Below, piece by piece: positions 40,051 through 48,041 of a stretch of 48,220 nucleotides of DNA. The translations under genes were made by a program, and so were the position numbers. Every line of letters starts with the position of its first letter. The first letter of the stretch is position 1. The notes under the pieces were generated by a model. The model saw only the letters and a list, made by a program, of their open reading frames with translations, searched no databases and was not told the origin of the DNA. Source of the stretch: JBGQAS01 sp964498605 (lineage in GTDB: Bacteria > Chloroflexota > Anaerolineae > Anaerolineales > Anaerolineaceae); assembly GCA_964498605.1 (NCBI GenBank), contig CAZCHK010000014.1, positions 1 to 48,220 on the forward strand. The letters are read 5' to 3'.

Positions 40051-40815
40051 ATGGGCATACACCTGTATCTCTCAATGTTACCGGAAGCGCTGATCGCTTC
40101 CATGCTCGACCCGGAAGAATTCGGGATCTATTATGCTGTCGGTTCAAAGAAGAAAGCCCGTGGACAGGCGATCTTTTTCGAGATCGACCCTGGTTTCCGA
40201 CATAAGGAATTGCAGATCGAGGAAGGATTGACCCGCTGCGTGCCCCATCCTGACGGCTCTCCGAAACGGTCGATATACTTCTCGGTGTATCGGGTCCTGG
40301 AAAGGGTGAACCTGGATGCCATCATGAAGCTGTACCTGACTACCCCCGACGGGCGCAGCCTGGGCATTGAACCTGCCACCAGAGTGCCTGAGGACACCTT
40401 CGGTCTGCATCTTTACCAGGAGATCGCGCCCGTGCATCCGATGGTCGTGAGCACCTTTGGTCCCAAGGCTTTTCATAAACTGATCACTGTGTCTCCGGAA
40501 TCTCTCCTGACGCTGCCCGCGATCTGCTTCGCGGAGCTGCGATTGGGCGAACTGGCCAACGACCCCGAAAACGGCGATATCGCGGATCTTCCCTATCCCA
40601 ACATGGACCACCTGCGCACCTGTCTGTCGGAACTGGCCACGAAAACAACGCACAGCAAGATGGTTGATCGAATCCATTCCGGGACATTTCCCTATCGAAC
40701 CATCAAGAGCGGGATCTTCGTCGGCAACAAGGAAAAATTACTCTACTTCCCGCTTCCATCCCGAGATGAATTAAAAGCCAAACACTACAATTGGTGGCGA
40801 TCCGCGAACATGTAG
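40051..40815 (+). CDS. Unknown protein upstream of the pyrophosphatase
   Basis: A 254-residue soluble protein with no signal peptide, membrane helix or recognised motif. Notable are SKKKARGQAIFFEIDPGF, RVLERVNLDAIMKLYLTTPDG and a C-terminal tail rich in aromatic residues (KHYNWWRSANM). The pyrophosphatase gene starts 23 nt downstream with its own SD, so the two are probably cotranscribed. I assign no function. Confidence 0.6.
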   Translation: MGIHLYLSMLPEALIASMLDPEEFGIYYAVGSKKKARGQAIFFEIDPGFRHKELQIEEGLTRCVPHPDGSPKRSIYFSVYRVLERVNLDAIMKLYLTTPDGRSLGIEPATRVPEDTFGLHLYQEIAPVHPMVVSTFGPKAFHKLITVSPESLLTLPAICFAELRLGELANDPENGDIADLPYPNMDHLRTCLSELATKTTHSKMVDRIHSGTFPYRTIKSGIFVGNKEKLLYFPLPSRDELKAKHYNWWRSANM

Positions 40816-40838
40816 GCCGACCTGAGGAGCATCAATCG

Positions 40839-42920
40839 ATGATAGATCAAAACTTATTCATATGGGGAGCCATCGCGGCTGGAGTGATTTCGGTCGCCAT
40901 GGCGATCGTTCTATTTTTTTGGGTCCTGCGCCAAAAAGCCGGTACGGAGAAAGCGCAGCAGGTTGCCGGATGGATCAGGGATGGCGCCCGCTCCTATTTG
41001 AAACGGCTTTATTCAGCCCTGGCGATCGTGGTGATCATCGTTGGTGTCGCCATCGCGCTGATATTCGGATCCGGTATCGAAACTGACAATCAGCTTAATA
41101 TCGGCATGGGGGCGGTCATGGCGCTTGCTTTCCTGTTCGGCGCGGCCTGCTCCGCTGCGGCGGGTTTCATGGGCATGACCATCGCCGTGGCAGCCAACGT
41201 GAGAACCGCCACCGCGGCAGGGCAGAGCATTAACAAGGCCTTTCGCGTTTCGTTTTTTGCCGGTGCAGTGATGGGGCTGGCGATGGTTGGACTGGCTGTC
41301 ATCGGCATGGGTGTGATCTTCCTGCTCACGGGCAACCCGACCGTCGTCCTGGGATTCAGCTTTGGCGCGTCCACGCTGGCGCTGCTGGCGAAGGCCGGCG
41401 GGGGAATTTACACGAAATCCGCTGATATTGCGGCGGACCTGGTGGGCAAGGTTGAAGTGGGCATTCCCGAGGACGACCCGCGCAACCCGGCGGTCGTCGC
41501 GGATAACGTGGGGGACAATGTCGGTGACGTGGCGGGTATGGGCTCCGATATTTTCGACAGCTACGTGGCATCCACAGTCGCGGCGATGCTGCTCGGCACA
41601 TCCCTGTTCGCTGGGAATGCGGAACAGGTGAAATACACCATCTTTCCCATCGCCTTGTGTGGGTTGGGGATCCTGGCTTCGCTGATCGGCATTCAATTCG
41701 TGCGCGTTGGTGAAAAAGGTAAACCAGGTGTAGCGTTGAACTTCGGCACCATCCTGACCTGCGTCATCCTGGCGGGTTTTGCCACTGCCTTTGTCCTCCT
41801 GTTCCAATACAACCTGGGTGTCCTGTGGGCAACACTGGCGGGCTTGGTGACCGGTGTGATTATCGGTTTTACCTCGGAATTCTTCACCTCGGACGCCTAT
41901 AAACCGGTGCGCAACACGGCCAAGGTCTCCGGTTCCGGAGCCGCGATCACCATCATCAACGGCTTCAGTTATGGTCTGATCAGCATTGTTCCTTCCATCA
42001 TCGGCATCGCGCTGGCAACCTTCGTTTCCTATTACTTGATGGAAGCCGCTATGCCGGGATTCGGCATCTACGGAGTGGGCATCAGCGCAGTTGGATTGCT
42101 TTCGGTCAGCGGTATGGTCGTCTCGGCGGATGCCTACGGGCCGATCGTGGACAACGCGCGCGGAATCGCCGAAATGGCAGGCATGTCGCAGGAGGTCATC
42201 GATACCGCGGATGTGCTGGATTCGGCTGGCAACACTGCCAAAGCCATCACCAAAGGTTTTTCGATCAGCGCCGCGGCGCTCACCGTGCTGGCGTTGTTCG
42301 CGGCGTATAAGGAGGTGGTCGACGCGGCCATGCCTCACGCGCTCGAGATCAGCCTGAACGATCCCATCGTGGTCATCGGGGCGTTCATCGGGTCGTTCAC
42401 GCCGCCGCTTTTCAGCGCGCTGACCATGCTGGCGGTCACCGGGAATGCTTTTGAAATGATCAAGGAGATCCGCAAGCAGTTCGAGGATTTCCCGGGGATA
42501 TTGGCCGGAACCCAGCTTCCCGATTACTCGCGGTGCGTCAGCCTGGCGGCCCAAGGCGCGCTGCGATCGCTGATCCTGCCTGCCGCTCTCGCGATCCTGC
42601 TGCCTGTGGGAGTGGGATTCCTGATGGGTCCGGAAGCGCTGGGAGGCTTCCTTGGCGGTTCGATCTTCTCGGGCATTGTCTTCGCGCTGTTCATGTCAAA
42701 CGCGGGTGGGTTGTGGGACAACGCCAAGAAGTACGTCGAGACCGGGCAGTTTGGCGGTCCCGGGTCTGAAGCGCACAAGGCCGCCGTGGTCGGCGACACT
42801 GTTGGAGACCCGTTCAAGGATACCGCCGGACCTTCCATCAACACGCTGATCACGGTCATGTCGCTGGTCAGCTCCCTGGTAGCGCCTTTGATCGCGAAGT
42901 ACGCCCTTTTTGGCAGGTAG
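40839..42920 (+). CDS. hppA: Membrane pyrophosphatase, K+-independent type (H+-pumping)
   Basis: A 693-residue protein with 15-16 membrane helices that couples PPi hydrolysis to ion transport. Catalytic loops are intact: EDDPRNPAVVADNVGDNVGDVAGMG region (residues about 205-235), DNARGIAEM and GDTVGDPFKDTAGPS. The motif GNTAKAITKG (464-473) has Lys at the position that is Ala in K+-dependent enzymes (K468) and Thr three on (T471). By the known rule this marks the K+-independent subfamily, whose members pump H+. The ATG at 40839 has GAGGAG upstream; a longer ORF start at 40791 overlaps the previous gene. Confidence 0.93.
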   Translation: MIDQNLFIWGAIAAGVISVAMAIVLFFWVLRQKAGTEKAQQVAGWIRDGARSYLKRLYSALAIVVIIVGVAIALIFGSGIETDNQLNIGMGAVMALAFLFGAACSAAAGFMGMTIAVAANVRTATAAGQSINKAFRVSFFAGAVMGLAMVGLAVIGMGVIFLLTGNPTVVLGFSFGASTLALLAKAGGGIYTKSADIAADLVGKVEVGIPEDDPRNPAVVADNVGDNVGDVAGMGSDIFDSYVASTVAAMLLGTSLFAGNAEQVKYTIFPIALCGLGILASLIGIQFVRVGEKGKPGVALNFGTILTCVILAGFATAFVLLFQYNLGVLWATLAGLVTGVIIGFTSEFFTSDAYKPVRNTAKVSGSGAAITIINGFSYGLISIVPSIIGIALATFVSYYLMEAAMPGFGIYGVGISAVGLLSVSGMVVSADAYGPIVDNARGIAEMAGMSQEVIDTADVLDSAGNTAKAITKGFSISAAALTVLALFAAYKEVVDAAMPHALEISLNDPIVVIGAFIGSFTPPLFSALTMLAVTGNAFEMIKEIRKQFEDFPGILAGTQLPDYSRCVSLAAQGALRSLILPAALAILLPVGVGFLMGPEALGGFLGGSIFSGIVFALFMSNAGGLWDNAKKYVETGQFGGPGSEAHKAAVVGDTVGDPFKDTAGPSINTLITVMSLVSSLVAPLIAKYALFGR

Positions 42921-42929
42921 GATAATTTC

Positions 42930-43904
42930 TTATTCCTCAAAGGACCAGGAAAGAAAAGCTTCCAGAACTTTCAGGTTGATCTCCAGATCCTCGTCGTAAT
43001 GATTACGCAGTTCCACATCCAGGGCAGGAATGCCCTGGATGGCTGCCCAGTCCACGAACATCCCCGTGTACAGACAACCCGTGTCGATGGGTGGATACGG
43101 ATAAGGGCTCACAGCCGCCACGGCCTCAGCCAGCGACCTTGACTCCGGGGTGGGAGGAAGTCCGCCTGGGAAGATTCCCAGCGCTGCGCTGTGGTAGCTG
43201 ATGATGGCGTCAAAGTGGTGCGCGTGAATAAAACTTGCGAGCACTCTGGTTTCCGGCTCGGACATCGGGAACGGACCGCCCGTCGTTGGCATCTGGTTCC
43301 AGCACCCTTGTCGAGGCCACTCAGCCTGCCAACCCGCGTCCCAGTTGCGGTTCAGATCCACGCCGCTGGCATTCACCCGGCCCTGGCTGACCTCACCTTT
43401 CGCCGCGCCGTCCGGGTTCAGGCAGGGAAGGATATACAGGGTGACGCTCTCGGGGATCAGCTCAGGCTGGGCGTACAGCTTTTCGATAAGCAGATTCAGG
43501 AGGGATGTCGTGTTCCATTCAGTGCCGCCGTGGATGCCCCCGACCAGGAGCCTTTCGGACGCGCCGTTCCCGAAGCGGTAAAGCAGTATTTTCCTGCCTT
43601 CGATGGAGCTGCCGATGCTCACAGGCCCAGACGCGTAAACAGTGGGGAGAACGACAGGCGTCCGGGTTGGAGCGGTTGTGAAAGTAGGATAGGGTGTGCC
43701 GGTTGAGGCCATCACGAATTTGATCGGGGGAAGCTGCGTGGGGGTCACCGTGGGCTGTGTGCTCAATCTTTCCAGGGCATGACCTTGGTCACAATCGGTA
43801 GATAATAATATCGACCCAAGGCAAAACAGGGTGGCAATGATACAATAGAGCCTGCGATTTTGAGACTGAACGGTTTGCAATGAAATTCTATGCGTAACAC
43901 TCAA
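42930..43904 (-). CDS. Secreted M14-family zinc peptidase, HGGTE variant
   Basis: A 324-residue protein: N-terminal hydrophobic signal/anchor (about 19-36), Thr/Pro-rich stalk (about 45-90) and an M14 domain. NPDG (163-166), DLNRNW (from D183), SYHS (H238) and the catalytic Glu (E298 in DVELRNH) are present. The first zinc motif reads HGGTE (H125, E129), one residue longer than the usual HxxE; some bacterial M14 proteins show this, so activity may remain. It is a distant paralogue of the enzyme at 10354. It starts at TTG with GGTGA upstream. Divergent from the glycosyltransferase gene. Confidence 0.82.
   Translation of the reverse strand: MSVTHRISLQTVQSQNRRLYCIIATLFCLGSILLSTDCDQGHALERLSTQPTVTPTQLPPIKFVMASTGTPYPTFTTAPTRTPVVLPTVYASGPVSIGSSIEGRKILLYRFGNGASERLLVGGIHGGTEWNTTSLLNLLIEKLYAQPELIPESVTLYILPCLNPDGAAKGEVSQGRVNASGVDLNRNWDAGWQAEWPRQGCWNQMPTTGGPFPMSEPETRVLASFIHAHHFDAIISYHSAALGIFPGGLPPTPESRSLAEAVAAVSPYPYPPIDTGCLYTGMFVDWAAIQGIPALDVELRNHYDEDLEINLKVLEAFLSWSFEE
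43838..43846 (+). promoter_or_regulatory. Possible extended -10 promoter of the glycosyltransferase gene
   Basis: TGATACAAT (TG, A, TACAAT) about 44 nt upstream of the ATG at 43890. It lies inside the divergent peptidase gene. Low confidence. Confidence 0.35.
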
Positions 43905-45095
43905 GAGTTCACCAACATGGTTGAAAATTATAGCATCACATCAGGCATGCATCCACATTCCTGTAACCCAGCTCTTCGGACGTATCAACAACCTCATATT
44001 GTTTTCTTGTTTTCGGATACAGGTGGAGGGCACCGCAGCGTTGCCCAGGCGATCATTGAAGCGATTAACATCGAGTTCCCCCAGCAATTCACGTGGCAGA
44101 TGGTGGATTTCTTCAAGGATTACACTCCCTTTCCGTTCAACACCGCAGGCCCGACCTACCCCCCCATGTCACGCATGAAGTGGTTGTGGGGACCGGGGTT
44201 CCGCTTCCTGGATGATCCAAAGCACATGAACGCGGTCTATGACCTGCTAAAGCCCATGTCCAATCGGGCCGCCAGGCAGATCCTGACCGATCACCCCTGC
44301 GACCTGCTGGTGTCCGTTCATTCGCTCGTGAACCGACCGGCACTCGAAAGCGAAAAGGATGTGGATCTCCTGACTGTTGTCACCGACCTGGTCACAGCCC
44401 CGTCTGCCTGGTTTCAGCCGCACTGTGACCTGATGACCGTGCCGACTGAAGAAGCCAGACAGAAAGGGCTCCGCCTGGGTGTGCCGGAATCAAAGATGAT
44501 ACTGACCGGATTGCCGATTGCCGACAAGTACTGCCACCCGCTGGGAGACAAGGTGGAACTGCGGGAATACCTGGGCTGGGACGAAAATATCCCCGTGATT
44601 CTATTGGTGGGCGGGGGCGAAGGGATGGGAAACCTGGAGCAGACAGCGCGAGCGATCGACAATGCCGGGATCGCGGGCCAGCTGATCATCGTGTGCGGCC
44701 GTAACAAGGGTCTGCGTGAAAAGCTGGACAAGCAGCGCTGGAAGATTCCGGTCAAGGTGTACGGCTTCGTCAGCCAGCTGCCCGCCTTCATGCAGGCAGC
44801 GGATATGATTGTCACCAAGGCTGGTCCTACGACCATCTGTGAAGCCTTCGCCAGCGGGCTGCCGATCATCGTTTCCAGCTACGTGCCCGGACAGGAAAAG
44901 GGGAATGTGGCCCATGTTGTCAAAACCGGGGCAGGGGTGTATGCACCCAACACAACCCGGTTGATCGCGACCATACGAGAATGGATCGAACACCCCGAGG
45001 ATTTGAAAAAATATGCCGCGGCATCCGCAAAGGCAGCCAGACCAGACGCGGGCCGGGAGGTTGCCAGGATCATCGCGCGAACCATCAGGGGATGA
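43890..45095 (+). CDS. MGDG-synthase-like glycosyltransferase (GT28)
   Basis: A 401-residue transferase of the MurG/UgtP/MGD1 type. The acceptor domain opens with FLFSDTGGGHRSVAQ, and the UDP-sugar domain has LVGGGEGMGNLEQ, VYGFVSQLPAFMQAADMIVTKAGPTTICEAFASGLP and YVPGQEKGN. It likely adds a sugar to diacylglycerol to make glycolipids of the membrane. The start is uncertain: ATG at 43890 overlaps the divergent peptidase by 15 nt, and in-frame ATGs at 43917 and 43947 precede the first conserved strand; none has a strong SD. Confidence 0.88.
   Translation: MRNTQEFTNMVENYSITSGMHPHSCNPALRTYQQPHIVFLFSDTGGGHRSVAQAIIEAINIEFPQQFTWQMVDFFKDYTPFPFNTAGPTYPPMSRMKWLWGPGFRFLDDPKHMNAVYDLLKPMSNRAARQILTDHPCDLLVSVHSLVNRPALESEKDVDLLTVVTDLVTAPSAWFQPHCDLMTVPTEEARQKGLRLGVPESKMILTGLPIADKYCHPLGDKVELREYLGWDENIPVILLVGGGEGMGNLEQTARAIDNAGIAGQLIIVCGRNKGLREKLDKQRWKIPVKVYGFVSQLPAFMQAADMIVTKAGPTTICEAFASGLPIIVSSYVPGQEKGNVAHVVKTGAGVYAPNTTRLIATIREWIEHPEDLKKYAAASAKAARPDAGREVARIIARTIRG
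43927..43935 (-). promoter_or_regulatory. Extended -10 promoter of the second M14 peptidase
   Basis: On the minus strand, TGCTATAAT, 23 nt before the TTG start. It sits inside the glycosyltransferase reading frame, so the two promoters overlap. Confidence 0.6.
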
Positions 45096-45117
45096 TCCCG
45101 GCAGGAATACTGACGAA

Positions 45118-45768
45118 TTAACCTATCTTGTCAAGGTGCCCAATGCCGCTTACCTTGCCTGTGACCTTGGCTTCTCCACTGTAATCGATACTGCCAACCC
45201 CGCTCACCGTCGCATTGAGTGTCTGTGTTACCTTCACCTTCGCGCTGCCAACTCCTGACACGACCACACGGGCGGTTTGAGCTTCCAGCTTGGGAGAATC
45301 CAGGCTGCCGGCACCGGAGAGCTGGGCCTGCAGATCGTTTACTTTGCCGGCGGCATTGATGCTGCCCGCCCCGCTGAGAGTCACCGACAGCGACGCGTAG
45401 TCCAGGGATTGGAGCTTGAGGCTGCCGGCTCCGCTCAGGGCGACAGACAATGAATCACCTTTCAATGGCGTGGCTTCGACCGTTCCGGCTCCAGACAGAC
45501 TCAACGCGGAGAGATCTTTGACGCTGACGTAGTAATTTATGGGACCCGCGCCAATGAAGCGCAGTCCAAGGATATCCCGCCATTCCGTGTGGTATTTTAT
45601 GATTAGAACTCCATCCACCACTTCGGTAGTAATCTGCTGCAGTATCTCATCGCTGGCTTCCACCGCCACCTCGTTCTTCTCCCCCTGGCTCAAGTACATC
45701 GTGCCGATGCCCTTGAACTGGATCTGGGAAAACGGATCAACCTGCCTAACTTCTCTCGGATTGCTCAT
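45118..45768 (-). CDS. Head-GIN beta-helix protein (DUF2807), without signal peptide
   Basis: About 216 residues. An N-terminal VDPFSQIQFKGIGTMYLSQ segment and GVLIIKY match DUF2807. The rest is a run of LSGAGT, LSGAGS (three times), VSGVGS (twice) and VSGIGH turns at about 15-20 residue spacing, as in a right-handed beta-helix. Relatives usually have an N-terminal signal peptide or lipobox; none is visible here. The ATG at 45768 follows GAGGTG, and an upstream in-frame GTG (45774) adds nothing hydrophobic. Function unknown. Convergent with the glycosyltransferase. Confidence 0.8.
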   Translation of the reverse strand: MSNPREVRQVDPFSQIQFKGIGTMYLSQGEKNEVAVEASDEILQQITTEVVDGVLIIKYHTEWRDILGLRFIGAGPINYYVSVKDLSALSLSGAGTVEATPLKGDSLSVALSGAGSLKLQSLDYASLSVTLSGAGSINAAGKVNDLQAQLSGAGSLDSPKLEAQTARVVVSGVGSAKVKVTQTLNATVSGVGSIDYSGEAKVTGKVSGIGHLDKIG

Positions 45769-45842
45769 GTGCACCTCGTTTCTTTCTATATCAATTTACG
45801 AAAAAGGGAGATCAAAGTTTCGAATCTGCCAGGATAAACACT

Positions 45843-45851
45843 TGCTATAAT
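45843..45851 (+). promoter_or_regulatory. Extended -10 promoter of a leaderless CRP-family regulator mRNA
   Basis: TGCTATAAT, then exactly 6 nt and the ATG at 45858. No SD is present, so transcription and translation probably start at the same base. Confidence 0.65.
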
Positions 45852-45857
45852 CAGTCC

Positions 45858-46517
45858 ATGGTATCGAGCGGGATCAATAAATCGCCTCTTTTTTCGGACC
45901 TGCCTGACGCGGACATCGACCGGATCGGAAAGTGCGGTAGGATCAGGATGTACGCGAAGGGCGAGATGCTTATCCACATGGAGGACGAAAGAACAGAGGT
46001 GTTCTTCATCCTGGAGGGGGCGGTCAGGGTCTTCCGGGTCAGCCGGGACGGTCGCGAGCAGGTTCTTTCATATATGAAAGCTGGAGACATTCTCAATTTA
46101 CCCACCGCGTTTCTGGAGCAGAAAAGATCTCCTGCGTTTGCTCAATCGATGACCCGAATCAGCGCGCTGGCTGTGAGGCTGGATTCACTTCGCGAAATGG
46201 CTGCTGAAAGCCCTGGTATTGCCCTGTGGTTATTGAGAGAGCTCTCCAGGAAGCTGCAGTACATGACCGATCTGGTTCACAATCTCAGCCTGCTGGATGT
46301 ACGCAGCCGGTTGGCGAGGTTCCTGCTGGAGAAACACCGTGCACCGGATCCCGCCACCAGGTGGACGCACGAAAAGATCGCCCTGCAGATCGGCACATCC
46401 CGGGAGGTCGTCAGCCGCATGCTCAAAGCGCTGTCCAAGGATGGACTGGTCAAATTGGAACGGGGAAAACTGATCATCGTAAATGAAGAGGAGTTGTCGA
46501 AGGTCATACATGATTAA
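45858..46517 (+). CDS. CRP/FNR-family transcription regulator
   Basis: A 219-residue regulator: cyclic-nucleotide-like sensor domain (about 15-130), dimer helix and a winged HTH (about 150-217). The recognition helix SREVVSRM (181-188) keeps Arg182, Glu183 and Arg187, the three residues with which E. coli CRP reads TGTGA. FNR has Val in place of the first Arg. The sensor lacks the four-Cys iron-sulphur ligands of FNR, and the CRP cAMP-pocket segment is not clearly conserved, so the signal is unknown. A perfect TGTGA-N6-TCACA site follows one base after the stop codon. Confidence 0.93.
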   Translation: MVSSGINKSPLFSDLPDADIDRIGKCGRIRMYAKGEMLIHMEDERTEVFFILEGAVRVFRVSRDGREQVLSYMKAGDILNLPTAFLEQKRSPAFAQSMTRISALAVRLDSLREMAAESPGIALWLLRELSRKLQYMTDLVHNLSLLDVRSRLARFLLEKHRAPDPATRWTHEKIALQIGTSREVVSRMLKALSKDGLVKLERGKLIIVNEEELSKVIHD

Positions 46518-46560
46518 TGTGATCTAGGTCACAGCAAAAAGGGGGAAAAACCGCTATATT
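46518..46560 (+). promoter_or_regulatory. CRP-type operator and -10 box of the ferredoxin operon
   Basis: TGTGATCTAGGTCACA (46518-46533) has both consensus half-sites with 6-bp spacer. TATATT (46555-46560) is the -10; no -35 is present. Six bases later comes the ferredoxin ATG (46567). Taking that as +1, the operator centre (46525.5) sits at exactly -41.5, the class II activator position. Confidence 0.8.
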
Positions 46561-46566
46561 GGCGCA

Positions 46567-46773
46567 ATGGAACAAGAAAATGGTTTTCGTTTTGGCCTGC
46601 AGGTGAACGCGAATTTGTGCGATTCCTGCGGCTTGTGTATCGAAGCATGCCCGGATCGAGCACTAGAATTTTCCGGGAAAACCCCAGTTCTAATGCGGGA
46701 ATGCCAGTCCTGCGGCGCGTGCGAGGAGATATGCCCGAACGGGGCGCTGGCCCTCGAATTTGCCATCGAATGA
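46567..46773 (+). CDS. 2[4Fe-4S] ferredoxin
   Basis: A 68-residue ferredoxin with two complete cluster motifs: C18, C21, C24, C28 and C46, C49, C52, C56, each followed by Pro. It carries low-potential electrons, probably in an anaerobic or redox-linked pathway. The mRNA appears leaderless and activated from the CRP-type site at 46518. The DUF438/hemerythrin gene starts 16 nt after its stop and should be cotranscribed. Confidence 0.93.
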   Translation: MEQENGFRFGLQVNANLCDSCGLCIEACPDRALEFSGKTPVLMRECQSCGACEEICPNGALALEFAIE

Positions 46774-46789
46774 CCGGTTAAGGAGAAAC

Positions 46790-48031
46790 ATGAGCGAATA
46801 TATCAACAATATGACCAGGAGAAAAGAAACCATCAAGCAGATCCTCGAGCAGCTCAACGAAGGGAAATCCATTGAGGCCGTGAAAGAGGAATTTGCCGGT
46901 TTACTGGATGACGCGGACGCGCCATCGATCACCGAAGTGGAACAAATGCTGATTGAGGAGGGTACCCCGGTGGATGAGATCCAGCGCCTGTGCGATGTGC
47001 ACGTCGCATTTTTCCGCGAAACTCTGGACGCGCAGGAGTTACCTGAAAACCAGTCTGGTCATCCGTTGCACACGCTGAAAATGGAAAACGAAGCCATGCT
47101 GAAAGTGCTGGACCTTTTCACTCTCCATTTGACCGCTCTGAAACAAACCCCGGCCAGCACAAATCTGAATGTATGCGCTGCCGACCTTGCGGTGTTAAAG
47201 GAATACGAACTGCATTTCATTCGCAAGGAAAACATCCTGTTCCCGCACCTGGAGAAGTATGGTTTTTATGGACCGTCCCAGGTCATGTGGGGCATCCACA
47301 ATCAGATCCGCAGCGGATGGAAAGAACTTGATGCGGTGTTTTCCAGCCACAAGGAGAATACGGACAGCATTGATTTCGGCGCGTTGGAACGCATGGTGAG
47401 TACCGTCGGTACCGCCATGCGCGAGATGGTATACAAGGAGGAAAAGATCCTCGTACCTGCAGCGCTGGAGCGCCTGAGGCAGGAGGACTGGAGCGCCATT
47501 CGTGCGCAGGAACACGAAGTGGGCTTTTGTTTTATTAAGCCACCCCAAAAGCCAGCCGCGGTATCTGCTACCAAGGTTGAAGAACCTGCCGTAGTACCAA
47601 AAAGAGAGACGCGCAAGAAAGATGGGCTGATCAAGCTGAATACCGGTGCGTTATCCGCAGGCCAGATCGACCTGCTGCTGCGGACTTTGCCTGTCGATGT
47701 GACATTCGTGGATGAGAACGATGAGGTGCGCTTCTTTTCCCAGACCAGGGAGCGGGTCTTTCAGCGTTCGCCAGCGATCATCGGGCGAAAAGTGCAGAAC
47801 TGCCATCCGCCGCAGAGCATTCATGTTGTTCAGCAAATCGTGGATGATTTTCGATCGGGGAAAAGGGACCTGGCTGAATTCTGGCTGGAAATGGGTGGCA
47901 GGTTTATCCTTATTCAATACTTCGCGTTACGAGACGAGCAAGGCAATTACAAAGGCGTCATCGAGGTCAGCCAGGACGCCACCCACACACGTTCTTTGAG
48001 CGGAGAGAAGAGACTGCTGGGAGACGGATAG
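46790..48031 (+). CDS. DUF438-hemerythrin-PAS protein
   Basis: About 413 residues from the ATG at 46790, which has AAGGAG upstream. N-terminal DUF438 (about 1-75); a hemerythrin-like HHE domain (about 80-235) with HPLHTLKMENEAML, ELHFIRKENILFPHLEKYG, WGIHNQIR and EMVYKEEKILVPAAL as likely iron ligands; an Ala/Pro linker; and a PAS-like domain (about 285-400). Such proteins may sense or bind O2 or NO. The operon with a ferredoxin under a CRP-family regulator supports a redox or gas-stress role. Confidence 0.88.
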   Translation: MSEYINNMTRRKETIKQILEQLNEGKSIEAVKEEFAGLLDDADAPSITEVEQMLIEEGTPVDEIQRLCDVHVAFFRETLDAQELPENQSGHPLHTLKMENEAMLKVLDLFTLHLTALKQTPASTNLNVCAADLAVLKEYELHFIRKENILFPHLEKYGFYGPSQVMWGIHNQIRSGWKELDAVFSSHKENTDSIDFGALERMVSTVGTAMREMVYKEEKILVPAALERLRQEDWSAIRAQEHEVGFCFIKPPQKPAAVSATKVEEPAVVPKRETRKKDGLIKLNTGALSAGQIDLLLRTLPVDVTFVDENDEVRFFSQTRERVFQRSPAIIGRKVQNCHPPQSIHVVQQIVDDFRSGKRDLAEFWLEMGGRFILIQYFALRDEQGNYKGVIEVSQDATHTRSLSGEKRLLGDG

Positions 48032-48041
48032 GAGGATCATC

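Noticed and set aside
41013..42554. 513-codon minus-strand ORF opposite hppA
   Set aside because: Shadow of the Gly/Ala-rich pyrophosphatase; its translation is low-complexity and unlike any protein.
46001..46100. cAMP-binding CRP orthologue
   Set aside because: The recognition helix is CRP-like, but the sensor segment GDILNLPTAFLEQKRSPA does not show the GEL...RAA pocket clearly, so cAMP as ligand is not claimed.
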